A stretch of 64,000 bases of DNA, taken from NCBI RefSeq assembly GCF_004016445.2, contig NZ_SADT02000001.1, forward strand, positions 2,089,630 to 2,153,629. The letters are read 5' to 3'. The DNA comes from Mesorhizobium sp. M2E.F.Ca.ET.219.01.1.1 (GTDB lineage: Bacteria; Pseudomonadota; Alphaproteobacteria; Rhizobiales; Rhizobiaceae). Below the pieces are notes generated by a model, which was not told the origin of the DNA, made no database searches, and saw only the letters and a program-made list of their open reading frames with translations. Below are positions 50,687 through 60,300 of this stretch, piece after piece. Within the stretch, counting starts at the first letter, position 1, and every line of letters begins with the position of its first letter. A program made the translations under genes and the position numbers.

Positions 50687-50992
50687 TGCAAGTGTTCCCC
50701 TTGTTGCAAACGCGCCCTCACGCGTTTGACCGCGAAGGTTAAGCCTGACGCCGGGGAACCGGCAAGCAATCCATTTGCCGGCTTTCGCCTTAAAGATATT
50801 CAATGAGAATCGCCGTTATCCGCCGCCGCCAAGCCTGCATCGGGCTGAGTCGCAATAACGCCTTTGATCACGCGGGTGCCGGAGGGCGGGTTCCGAACTT
50901 TTTCCATCGGCAACCAAATTTGTTTGGAACCAATCCGCCGGACGTGCGTTTATGCTGGTTCGACTGCGCTGCGGTCGGCCGGGAGGATAATC

Positions 50993-51295
50993 ATGGATCG
51001 CTTGCATTTCTTTACCCCAGTGCGAATTGCGCGTGGGCAGGGATACCCTGTGGAGGAAGTCGATAGCGTCTCCGAGGCGATGGTGTTCCTGCGGAAGTGG
51101 CCCACGGGACGGCGTGGCCCTGTCTATCAATGCGCCCTGAATTGCTGTGCGGCGGCTATGTCGGGCAAGATGTCGGCCGAGGAAGCGAGGAAAGCCTTTG
51201 TCGGCTTTGCCCGCATCACCCGGCTGCTGGACGACGACATGGCGCTGCCACTGAGTGGCGCGTCGATGGACAATGTCTACGCGCTGCGGCGCTAG
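50993..51295 (+). CDS. DUF982 domain-containing protein
   Basis: 100 residues, soluble. The pattern PVRIARGQGYPVEEVDSVSEAMVFLRKWP followed by GPVYQCALNCCAAAMSG matches DUF982, a small family largely confined to Rhizobiales and of unknown function. The ATG at 50993 has GGGAGGATAATC, an excellent ribosome binding site. It is divergent from the NCS1 permease. Confidence 0.82.
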   Translation: MDRLHFFTPVRIARGQGYPVEEVDSVSEAMVFLRKWPTGRRGPVYQCALNCCAAAMSGKMSAEEARKAFVGFARITRLLDDDMALPLSGASMDNVYALRR

Positions 51296-51769
51296 GTCGT
51301 AAAACGCTTTTGAAATTAATATGCTGCGTCGGCGATGGCGCGGTATATTGAGGTGCTGTTGGTTTCCAGATGCCGCGTCAGGTCGGATCGGAAGCCGGCG
51401 TTTTGACTCGTCAATAGCGCCGTTCCGCTCTCTGCTAATTTTCTAGAAGCCAACGCTTTCGAAGCAACAGAGCATTGAAAATACTTATACGATTTCGGCG
51501 TGAAGTATCTTTAAACCTGTTGGCGCTATTCCTACGTCATCGCTGTTATGTCTAGCAAGGCAACACCGATGTAACATCGCTTATGGCCACGCCTTTCTCA
51601 CGGGGGACTCGGGAGGCGGGGCCACTTTCCCAAACAATGAGCAGCCCGAACGTTCGACACGCCCTTTGGTGCGTCGAGCATCTCGGCGCGAAATCTCCCC
51701 GCTTTGTCAATCAACACCAGCCGGGTGGCGGTCGGGTGAACGAACCCGCGCGCCCTTAGGAGACAAGAG
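51296..51769. other. Intergenic region before the SPFH gene
   Basis: About 470 bp without a credible gene; the minus-strand frame at 51598-51867 overlaps the SPFH gene and has no support. AT-richer part at 51410-51530. A perfect 13-bp palindrome CGATGTAACATCG lies at 51567-51579. The SPFH promoter must be here but cannot be placed. Confidence 0.5.
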
Positions 51770-53818
51770 ATGGAAGCCCTAGAATATCTCGGCCCGATGA
51801 AATGGACGGCGATCGAGATCGCCGTGCCGGTTATCGTGCTGGCGATCCTGTTCTGGCGGAGCGGCATGGTCCGCTACATCCCGAACGACAGGCTCGGCAT
51901 CCTGGAAAAACTATGGAGCTTTCGCGGCTCCGTCAGTGATGGCTTCATAGCGCTCAACCGTGAGGCAGGCTACCAGCCGGAAGTCGTGCGCGGCGGCCTG
52001 CATTTCTTCATGCCGTTCCAATATTCGATGCACCGCGCCAATCTTGTCACCATCCCGCAGGGCCAAATCGGCTATGTCTTTGCGCGTGACGGCAAGCCGC
52101 TGCCTCCGACGCAGACACTTGCTTCCAACACAGAAGCCGATGATTTTCAGGATGTGCGCGGCTTTCTCGAGAAGGGCGGACAGAAAGGACCGCAGCGCAA
52201 GATCTTGCGTGAGGGCACCTATGCCATCAATCTCGCGCAATTCGTCGTGCTCACCGCTCAATCGACCTATGCCGTCAACCTGAGCTCGTCGGAACAAAGC
52301 CTTTTTTCCAACATGTCCAGCTTGATCTCGGAGCGGGGCGGCTTCGAGCCGGTCGTCATCCACAATGCCGAGGACATGATCGGTATCGTCACCATCCATG
52401 ACGGTCCGGCCCTGCCCGATGGCGAGATCATCGCGCCTACCGTGGCCAACGATCCGAATGACCCGAACTTCCACAATAATTTCCAGGACCCGGAGAAGTT
52501 TCTGAAAGCCGGCGGCTATCGCGGCCGGCAGCTGCAGGTGCTGGCCGACGGCAGCTACTTCCTCAATCGCATTTTCGCGACCGTCGAACTGGTCGAGAAG
52601 ACGATTATCGACGTCGGCACGGTGGGCGTCGTCGTCTCCTACAACGGCCGCCACGGCACGGACATATCCGGGCAGGCATACCGTCACGGCGAGCTGGTCG
52701 AAATCGGGGCGCGCGGTGTCTGGTCGACGCCGCTGCTGCCGGGCAAGTATGCGTTTAATACTTACGCCGGCAATATCATCACCGTGCCGACCACCAACTT
52801 CGTGCTCAAATGGACGAAGGAGCAGTTCGGCGATCACAGGCTGGACGAGAACCTGTCCGAAGTGTCGTTGATCACCAAGGATGCGTTCGAGCCCGTGCTG
52901 CCGCTCTCCGTCGTCGTGCATATCGACTATATGAAGGCGCCGCTCGTGGTGCAGCGCTTCGGTGACATCAAGCGGCTGGTCGAACAGACGCTCGATCCGA
53001 TGGTTTCCGCCTATTTCAAGAACATCGCCCAGACGAAGACGCTGATCCAACTCTTGCAGGAGCGCAGCGACATCCAGCGCAAGTCAGGCGAGGAGATGCG
53101 CGAAAAATTCAATTCCTACAGCCTCGAGCTGCAGGAAGTGCTGATTGGCACGCCGCGTGCCGCGAACGGCCAGAACAGCATAGAGCAGATCCTGATCCAG
53201 CTGCGCGAGCGCCAGATCGCGGTCGAAAAGGTCGAGACCTACAAATTGCAGGAGAGGGCGGCCACTCAGGAGCGCACCTTGCGTGAGAAGGAGGCGCTGG
53301 CCGAACAGCAAGCCAAGATCACGACCTCGGCACTTACCATCGAGATCAGCGAGAACGAGGGCAAGGCGCAACTCGCCCGCACCCGTCAGGAGGCGGAAAC
53401 CATTCAGGTCACCGCCAAGGCGGAGGCGGAGAAGGTGCGCGTTGCCGGCCAGGGCGAGGCCGACATGATCAAGGCTGTCGCGCTTGCCGATGCCGAGCGC
53501 ATCAAGGCGACCGGTTTTGCGGAGGCCGAGAAGGTGCGCGCCATCGGCCTGGCGGAGGCCGAGGCCACCGAGAAGAAGGTCGCGGCCTTCGGCGGACCGG
53601 ACTATCAGCTCAACTCGCAGGTTCTCATGCGCTTCGCCGAGGCGATCGAGAATGGCAGGCTGCCGCTCGTGCCACAGATCCAGATCGGCGCCAATGGCGG
53701 CGAGAAGGGTGCCGCCAACGGCCTCGTCGAGATGATGCTTTCGATGCTCGTCGCGGATCGGGTTGGACGACAAAACCTGCAGGACGCGATCCCGGAACCG
53801 GCTGAGGAGGAGGAGTAA
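51770..53818 (+). CDS. SPFH/band 7 (flotillin-like) protein with internal repeats
   Basis: 682 residues. One N-terminal membrane segment (about 14-30). The first ~345 residues consist of repeated modules: IGYVFARDGKPLP...FLEKGG...GTYAINL (99-162) and IGIVTIHDGPALPDGE...FLKAGG...GSYFLN (203-274), with a weaker third (284-341, GKYAFN). A second SPFH part follows at about 370-440, then a long Ala/Glu/Lys coiled coil (about 470-605) and a Gly-rich, acidic tail. SPFH proteins scaffold membrane microdomains, often with NfeD proteins or proteases; none is adjacent. TAGGAGAC precedes the ATG. Confidence 0.88.
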   Translation: MEALEYLGPMKWTAIEIAVPVIVLAILFWRSGMVRYIPNDRLGILEKLWSFRGSVSDGFIALNREAGYQPEVVRGGLHFFMPFQYSMHRANLVTIPQGQIGYVFARDGKPLPPTQTLASNTEADDFQDVRGFLEKGGQKGPQRKILREGTYAINLAQFVVLTAQSTYAVNLSSSEQSLFSNMSSLISERGGFEPVVIHNAEDMIGIVTIHDGPALPDGEIIAPTVANDPNDPNFHNNFQDPEKFLKAGGYRGRQLQVLADGSYFLNRIFATVELVEKTIIDVGTVGVVVSYNGRHGTDISGQAYRHGELVEIGARGVWSTPLLPGKYAFNTYAGNIITVPTTNFVLKWTKEQFGDHRLDENLSEVSLITKDAFEPVLPLSVVVHIDYMKAPLVVQRFGDIKRLVEQTLDPMVSAYFKNIAQTKTLIQLLQERSDIQRKSGEEMREKFNSYSLELQEVLIGTPRAANGQNSIEQILIQLRERQIAVEKVETYKLQERAATQERTLREKEALAEQQAKITTSALTIEISENEGKAQLARTRQEAETIQVTAKAEAEKVRVAGQGEADMIKAVALADAERIKATGFAEAEKVRAIGLAEAEATEKKVAAFGGPDYQLNSQVLMRFAEAIENGRLPLVPQIQIGANGGEKGAANGLVEMMLSMLVADRVGRQNLQDAIPEPAEEEE

Positions 53819-53821
53819 TTG

Positions 53822-53850
53822 AGGATGGGCCGGTGGTACCGGCCCATCCT
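53822..53850 (+). terminator. Hairpin after the SPFH gene
   Basis: A perfect 12-bp stem (53822-53833 with 53839-53850) with a 5-base loop, 3 bases after the stop; no T run. Confidence 0.6.
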
Positions 53851-53929
53851 GCGCTCTGCCGAAACATGGCGTGGCCAAGCGCGGGAACCCACTCATCCGG
53901 CCGGTCCGTTCACCCAACCGGGCGAGTTT

Positions 53930-53955
53930 TGACGTTGGCTGTACAGCCAACGTCA
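53930..53955. terminator. 26-bp perfect palindrome between SPFH and HlyD genes
   Basis: Each half is TGACGTTGGCTG or its complement, centred on TA. It lies 15 bp beyond the HlyD stop between convergent genes and may terminate either, or bind a protein dimer. Confidence 0.55.
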
Positions 53956-53969
53956 TTGATCTTGTTGTC

Positions 53970-55496
53970 TCAATTCTCCCTGAAAGAGCGCGTGAGCGAG
54001 GCCTCCACCGGGGCCATCATGTAGTCGAGCAAAGTGTGCTCGCCGGTCAAGATCATGACTTCGGCCGGCATGCCGGGCGACAGTTTGACGTCGTGCAGCT
54101 CCGCGAGCTCGGCCGCGTCGACCTTCACCTTGGCGAGGAAATAGGGCTCGCCGGTTTTCTCATCCGTCAGCCGGTCGGCTGACACCGAGGTGAGCGTGCC
54201 ATGGATCTGCGGCAGATGCCGGCTCGGATAGGCAGACAGCACCACGCGGGCGGGCATGTCCGGATGGACCACGTCGATATCCGTAGGCTTGATGCGTGAA
54301 TCGATGATCAGATTGGGCTCGTTCGGGACGATGTCGAGAAGCGCCTGGCCGCTCGCGATGACGCCCGACTCGGTCGTTATACGCAGGTTCATCACCGTTC
54401 CGGCGATCGGCGCGACGATGTCCGTCCTCGCCAGCACATCTTGGCGGGAAGGCAACTGGCTGCGCAATTCGGCGAGATCGTTGCGTACTTTGGCAAGATC
54501 CTCATTGGCGCCCTCGCTGTCCTGCTGGCGCAGGTTGAGGAGCTGGAACTCAGTCTCGCCGATCTGCTGATCGTTTTTCGCCACCTCCGCCCGGTTCGAT
54601 GCCTGGCTGGCGCGAATGTCGGCCTGGGAGCGCTGCAGGGCCAGTATCCGCGGGAGGCGCTCGAGGCCCTTCTTGTACATTTCCTGCGCGGAGGCGATCT
54701 CTTGGTCGATCAGTCCAAGCTGCTCGGCCTCGGCGGCCATGACGTCCCGCGCTCCGGTACTTTGCTCTTCTATCTGGGCGATGCGTTTGTTCAGGATCTG
54801 GGTGCGCCCCTCACGGGTTGCCAGGCGGCTGGCGAGCAGCGCCTGTTCCTCGACGACAACCTTCCGCGCGATGTCGCTGTCTATCGACGTCAACTCCTTG
54901 GGGAAGGCTATACGGCTTTGGCCGGCAAGCTCTGCAACCAGCCGCGCTTCGGTTGCCAGCAGGCGGATATAGTGCCACTGCAACTCGTCGTAGCGGCCTT
55001 GCGCGTCGGTCGTCTTCAAACTGATGAGAACCTGGCCGACGCTGACCTTGTCGCCCTCCTTGACATGGATCGCGCCGATGATTCCGCCCTCCAGATGCTG
55101 GACGGTCTTGCGATACCCCTCGGGGCTAACGACGCCGTTGGCGACGACGGCGCTCGCCAGCAGGGCGACGCTGGACCAGGCGGCGGTGCCGCCGACGAAA
55201 AGGATGGCTGAAGCGTAGCCCAGCATCCGAGCCGGTCGCGTCCGCTGCTTCAGATTGCGCCTGCTGGCACGGTAGACGGGCGAGCGTTGTCGGAGCAGCG
55301 CTCCAATCGAGATCAGGAGGAGGCCGCCGGTCGCCGCCAGCAACGCCGTGCGAGACTGCTGGCCGATCCCATTCAACCAAACTGATACCGCCGCGCTGAG
55401 GTCGCCGGCGGAGGCGGTCAGCTTGTCGGTGCGTTCGTGCAAGCTGTCCGCCAGCCGGTCCAGCGTCGTTGAAAAGTCGCCAAATCGATCGCTCAT
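53970..55496 (-). CDS. HlyD-type type I secretion adaptor with N-terminal extension
   Basis: 508 residues. The periplasmic adaptor bridges the ABC exporter and TolC. The recognisable HlyD part begins near 118 (VVANGVVSPEGYRKTVQHLEGGIIGAIHVKEGDKV), followed by long coiled-coil arms (about 210-370), the lipoyl closing half DIVAPIAGTVMNL and the C-terminal beta domain ending LTRSFREN. Usual HlyD/PrtE proteins have one short membrane anchor; here about 115 residues with two hydrophobic segments (50-68 and 91-119) precede it. Starts 3 bp after the ABC gene stop, so same operon. Confidence 0.9.
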   Translation of the reverse strand: MSDRFGDFSTTLDRLADSLHERTDKLTASAGDLSAAVSVWLNGIGQQSRTALLAATGGLLLISIGALLRQRSPVYRASRRNLKQRTRPARMLGYASAILFVGGTAAWSSVALLASAVVANGVVSPEGYRKTVQHLEGGIIGAIHVKEGDKVSVGQVLISLKTTDAQGRYDELQWHYIRLLATEARLVAELAGQSRIAFPKELTSIDSDIARKVVVEEQALLASRLATREGRTQILNKRIAQIEEQSTGARDVMAAEAEQLGLIDQEIASAQEMYKKGLERLPRILALQRSQADIRASQASNRAEVAKNDQQIGETEFQLLNLRQQDSEGANEDLAKVRNDLAELRSQLPSRQDVLARTDIVAPIAGTVMNLRITTESGVIASGQALLDIVPNEPNLIIDSRIKPTDIDVVHPDMPARVVLSAYPSRHLPQIHGTLTSVSADRLTDEKTGEPYFLAKVKVDAAELAELHDVKLSPGMPAEVMILTGEHTLLDYMMAPVEASLTRSFREN

Positions 55497-55499
55497 GGC

Positions 55500-57248
55500 T
55501 CACTCCGCTGCCTTCAGGTTCGCCGGCGCATTGGCGGCGATCTTGTCCAGCGTGGAAGCCGGCACCGGGATTCGCTTAGGCTGGCCGCTGAGCGCGGCGA
55601 GCACTTCGTCGCGCGTGCCGAACATGGAAGCGGACCCCTCTCGCAGGAAGAGGATATGGTCGGCCGTGCGCAGAAGATTGGTCTGGTGGGTGATCACAAC
55701 GACCGTGCGCCTCCGCTCCTTGAGCTGCTGCAACACGTTGAACAGCGCGACCTCGCCTTCACCGTCGAGGCCGGTGTTCGGCTCATCCAGAACGATAAGG
55801 GGCGGATCTCCGAACAGCGCTCGGGCCAGCGCAATGCGTTGACACTGGCCGCGCGAAATCCGGGCGCCATGCGGTCCCACTTCGGTCCGATAGCCGTTCG
55901 GCAGCCGCAGGATCATCTCGTGGATGCCTGCAAGTTGTGCCGCGGCCATGACCGCCTCGCTGTCGACGTCGCGCAGGCGCGCGATGTTTTCGGCGATTGT
56001 CCCCGGAAACAGTTCGATCTGTTGCGGCAGGTAGCCGATATACTGGCCCAGTTCATCCGAAGGCCAGTTCCAAATCTCCGCGCCGTCCAGCCTGACATGG
56101 CCGAGCGATGGCTGCAGTGCGCCAACGATCAGTCGGCACAGCGTAGTCTTGCCGGATCCGGACGGACCGATCACGCCACAGGTTTGGCCAGGCTCGACGT
56201 CGAAGCCTACGGCGTTCAAAAGTGCTTGAGAGCTTCCCGGCACGCGATAGTGGAGGTTCTCGAGCTTCAACCGACCTTGCGGGCGGGGCAGGGTGACGCC
56301 GGTCGGCTCCATCGACCGCGTGTCGGCAAAAAGCTTCATCAGGTTGCGGCGCGCCGTTCGCGAGCTGACCAGGCTGCGCCAAGCCCCGATCGAACGCTCG
56401 ATCGGCGCCAGCGCGCGGCTGAGCAGTATGGAGGCGGCAATCATCGAACCGGGCGTCAGTTCGCGGCGCAGGACAAGATAGGCACCAAGTCCAAGCACCG
56501 CCACCTGCAGCGCGAGGCGAAGCGAACGCGACAGGCTGCCTATGACGGTGGTGCGCCGCAGAAGCCTGGTCTGGATATCCATCAGCGACTGCTGGGTCTG
56601 CTCCCACCGCCGCAGCGCCGGCTCGGACATGCCGAGCGAGCGCAATGTCTCGGCGCCATCGATGAATTGAACAACGGCTGTTTGAGCGCGGCGCAACTCC
56701 GACGCTGCCGCCTGGCTCTTGCGGCGGGTGAGAAAATCGTTGGCGAGTGCCGCGCAGAAAAGGAGCACGCCTCCGGCGATGCCGACCATGCCCAGCGCCG
56801 GATGCAGCAACCACATGAACGCCAGGAAAACCGGCGTCCATGGCGCGTCGAGAAAGGTCAGGATGCCGTCGCCGGCGACGAAGCTGCGCAAATCGCCGAC
56901 ATCCTTGAGACCAGCCTCGAGGTTGCTGCCGGCGAGCCGCGCCTGCATGGCGCGTTCGATCACCGGAACGCTGAGCTGCTCGTCCAGCCATTGGCTGATA
57001 TGGCCCAGCATCATGCGGCGGGCGTGTTCCAGCATGCCGTAGACCGCGATGGCGCCGATGACGGCAAGTGTCAGCCACAACAGCGTATCGATGGAGCCGC
57101 TCGACAGCACCCGGTCGTAGATCTGCAGCATGTAGACGGTGCTGGCGAGCAGCAGGAGATTGGCAAGCAGGCTGAAGAGGAGGAGGGCGGGCACCTGACG
57201 GCGCGCCAAGTGCATTACTTCCTGGAGTTGCGGTCTCGGCTGTATCAC
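55500..57248 (-). CDS. Type I secretion ABC permease/ATPase (PrtD type)
   Basis: 582 residues, typical of PrtD-like exporters without a peptidase domain. Membrane domain with about six helices (20-290), then the nucleotide-binding domain: Walker A GPSGSGKTT (361-369), Walker B LIVLDEP (484-490), H-loop His521. The signature motif is ISRGQCQ (464-470) instead of LSGGQxQ. It should export the repeat protein encoded 69 bp upstream. No TolC gene is nearby; rhizobia usually supply TolC from elsewhere. Confidence 0.93.
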   Translation of the reverse strand: MIQPRPQLQEVMHLARRQVPALLLFSLLANLLLLASTVYMLQIYDRVLSSGSIDTLLWLTLAVIGAIAVYGMLEHARRMMLGHISQWLDEQLSVPVIERAMQARLAGSNLEAGLKDVGDLRSFVAGDGILTFLDAPWTPVFLAFMWLLHPALGMVGIAGGVLLFCAALANDFLTRRKSQAAASELRRAQTAVVQFIDGAETLRSLGMSEPALRRWEQTQQSLMDIQTRLLRRTTVIGSLSRSLRLALQVAVLGLGAYLVLRRELTPGSMIAASILLSRALAPIERSIGAWRSLVSSRTARRNLMKLFADTRSMEPTGVTLPRPQGRLKLENLHYRVPGSSQALLNAVGFDVEPGQTCGVIGPSGSGKTTLCRLIVGALQPSLGHVRLDGAEIWNWPSDELGQYIGYLPQQIELFPGTIAENIARLRDVDSEAVMAAAQLAGIHEMILRLPNGYRTEVGPHGARISRGQCQRIALARALFGDPPLIVLDEPNTGLDGEGEVALFNVLQQLKERRRTVVVITHQTNLLRTADHILFLREGSASMFGTRDEVLAALSGQPKRIPVPASTLDKIAANAPANLKAAE

Positions 57249-57278
57249 GGATACCCCCGCTTCTTCATTGCTGCTGAG

Positions 57279-57311
57279 ACCAACGGGGGCAGCTTGGCTG
57301 CCCCCGTTGGT
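57279..57311. terminator. 15-bp perfect hairpin between substrate and exporter genes
   Basis: Arms 57279-57293 and 57297-57311, loop TTG, starting 7 bases after the substrate stop on the minus strand. Without a T run it probably slows or stabilises rather than ends the transcript, giving more substrate than exporter. Confidence 0.65.
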
Positions 57312-57317
57312 TCTGCA

Positions 57318-60300
57318 TCAGGCGATGTCGACGAGTATGTGCTGGACGGTGGTCGCGTCGCCGTCCGCGTCGTGCAGCTGGACGCCGAAGTCGAGATGGG
57401 CGTCCGGTGTCGTGGTCTGCGTCGAGGTGAAGCCGAGGTCTACGATCTTCAGAACGTCGTTGTCGGTCGGGTCCCAGTTCACCAGTGTGGTCTGAGAGCT
57501 ACCACCACTTGAACCCGTCGCTTGATTCAGATCGATCGCCGTGCCGTCGCCGGTGATCCCATTCCCGGACTGCATGATCTGGGCACCTTCGATCACCCAG
57601 TTCGAGTTAGCATCGTTGTAGTCGTTCCTCTCGATGATAACGAGGCCATCGTTGTTATCGAGTGGGAAGTCCGCTGCGTACGCGGCAGGCACCTGCCCTA
57701 TTTTGTAAATGTCAGAATTCGAGATGTAGATCGCCTTGGAGGTATGCAGTGAACTGTCCGTGCTGCTGACCAGGTCGAGGATCACCATCAGGTCCTCACT
57801 GTTGCCGATGCCGTCGAATTTGATGGCCATGTCAGCGGCCGTCTGGCTCGGGGTGATGCTCTCGGTGGCGATACCGGGGCTGGTGTCAAAGAACCGCAGC
57901 GTCAGCAATTCGCCCTTTTGGATAGTATCACCAGCGACCCCGTTCGTGCTCTGGGTGGCAGACACCCAGTCCTCGTGGTTGTTTGTGACCAGATCGCCGG
58001 GGTTCCATGCCGTGTCAGCGGGTGTCGCGTTGTCACTGTCGCCGGTCGAGTTAAGGCCGAATTTGATCGTGTTGGTGGTCGAGTTCGCCGTGAACTGCAC
58101 AAAGAAGTCGCGATCGGTTGTTTCGGGCGTGCTGTCTGCTTCGAAGAGCTTCTCAACCACGATGTTCGGGTGGCCGGTATTGCTGGTGGGCTGCTTGGAA
58201 AGAAGCTCGCTGGTGTGCAGGATGTCTTTGGTGAACCCCTCCACAGCGTCGTTCAATGTGATGGTATAGGTGTCGCCAGCCTTATCGAAGACAAGGGTTC
58301 CGCCTGCGGTGGCTGTCTGGTTGCCGGTCGTGTTCGGATCGCTGTCGTACGAAATTTGCCAGTTGAATGTTGCCGAGGTGGCGCTTTCCGACTGCAGCGT
58401 CGCGAACGAACTGATGAACTGGGTCGGCGTGCCAGGAACAAGACCGGTGAGGTTGCCGCCGAGGCTAAGTTGGAGCCCTGCAAGCACGGTGTCCTGGTCG
58501 ACGAAATCCGAATGCGCGGCATCGTAGCCCGCGAACTGGTCGCTGCCGATATCGTAGCCGAAATCGCCCACGGCTTGCTGGCCAACGAGGTTGGTCATAA
58601 CTTCGTGGGTCCCGATAAGCGGGCTCCCGGCGAGGTTGTTCTGGTCGCCGTCGAACGGCTTCGTTATCGTCGGGCCGTCGTCCTCGAAGGCAAAGGCGGT
58701 GCCGATGTTGGCTGTGTCATGGGCGGTGTCGCCGTCACCATCCGTGGCAGTCGCCGTCAATGTGACCAGATCGGCTGCGGCCAGTGTTGCCGCCGAAGCG
58801 CCGCTCTCAACCGGATCCGTCGGGTCGTTGTGGATGACAGCGCGGTTCTGGGTCAGCGTCACCTCGCCGGTATTCTCGTCGACGCTGATCACGTAAGCGA
58901 CGGTGCCCGTATCGTTCTGCAAATAGCCTTCGACTTCGCCGTTGACATTGAGGCGCAACAGGATGTTGTCACCACTGAGCGTGTCGTCGAGGCCGCTGTC
59001 GTCGCCTGCGTTCTTGATGCCAAGCTCATAAGTGACAGTGCCGCCGTCGGCGCCGAGATCGGTGGTGAAAGCCGAAGCGAATCCCGCCGATGCGGTATCA
59101 GAAATATCGGTGTCGTCGGTAGTCACCGTGGGAATGGTGCCGTCCGCAGTCACGGTCGGGCCGTCGTCCTCGAAGGCAAAGGCGGCACCAATATCGGCTG
59201 TGTCATGCGCGGTATCGCCGTCACCGTCGGTGGCAGTCGCGGTCAAAGTGACGAGGTCGGCCGCGGCAAGTGTGGCCGCCGAAGCGCCGCTCTCCACCGA
59301 ATCTGTCGCATCGTCGTGGACGACCGCACGGTTTTGGGTGAGCGTCACCTCGCCAGTGTTCTCATCGACGCTGATGACGAAGGCGACGGTGCCAGTGTGG
59401 TTCTGCAGATAGCCTTCGACTTCGCCGTTGTTGTTGAGGCGCAACAGAATGTTGTCGCCGCTCAGCGTGTCGTCCACGCCGCTGTCAACACCCGCTTGCT
59501 TGACACCCAGCGCGTAGGTGACGCCGTCGAGACCATCGGAGCCGCCGTCAGTGCTGAAGACGGAAGCAAAGCTCTTTGAATCGGTGTCGATGACGTTGGT
59601 ATCGTCGGTAGTCAGCGTCGGAACGACCCCATCCGCGGTTACGGCCGGACCGTCGTCGTTGAAGTTGATGAAGGAGCCGACCTGTTCGTTGTAGGCGTTG
59701 GTGGTCTGTCCGGCAAAATGCACTTCCTTGACGTCGAAATAATCCTTCTGCGTATCGATATTCTTGATGGTGAAGCGGTCGAAGGTCCCGCCAGAGCCGC
59801 CCGCAGTCGTGAAATCGACTGTCACGCCCTCGCCGACATTGTGCAGGATCATTCCGGTGCCGCTGAGATCAACGGTGATGCCCAGGGCGGCAGCGGTCGT
59901 CGCCACGCCGTTCAGCTTGAACGTCGCTCCGGTGATATTGATCTCGGTATCGTTGTCGTCACCCGGTACAGCTCCGCCTTTCGCGTTGTCGTCATTATTG
60001 TAGGCGTGGACCTCGATATCGGCCACGGTGTTGGTCGGGGTGGACTGCGAGATCGAGAAACCCGCGCCGGATACGTTTTCGATATGATCGGTGTAATTTG
60101 GGGCAAGCGGCGAGTTGGTGAAGTTCTTGCCGGCGCTCTGACTCCCACCGTTGATCAAGTCGATCTGGAGTTCACGACCAAAGCGCACGTCCTGAGACGA
60201 AACACCCAGGCCTTGCGTGCTGACGTTGACTTCAGCTTGGACACCATTGTCGTGGGCCGTGACAAGAATCTTTTGCGTGCTCGCGACGTCGGCATCGAGG

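Noticed and set aside
51598..51867. 89-residue minus-strand open frame before the SPFH gene
   Set aside because: Overlaps the SPFH start and ribosome binding site, and lacks family resemblance.
57918..59579. 553-residue plus-strand open frame opposite the secreted repeat protein
   Set aside because: It mirrors the tandem repeats of the minus-strand gene; Cys/Arg/Val-rich shadow without ribosome binding site.
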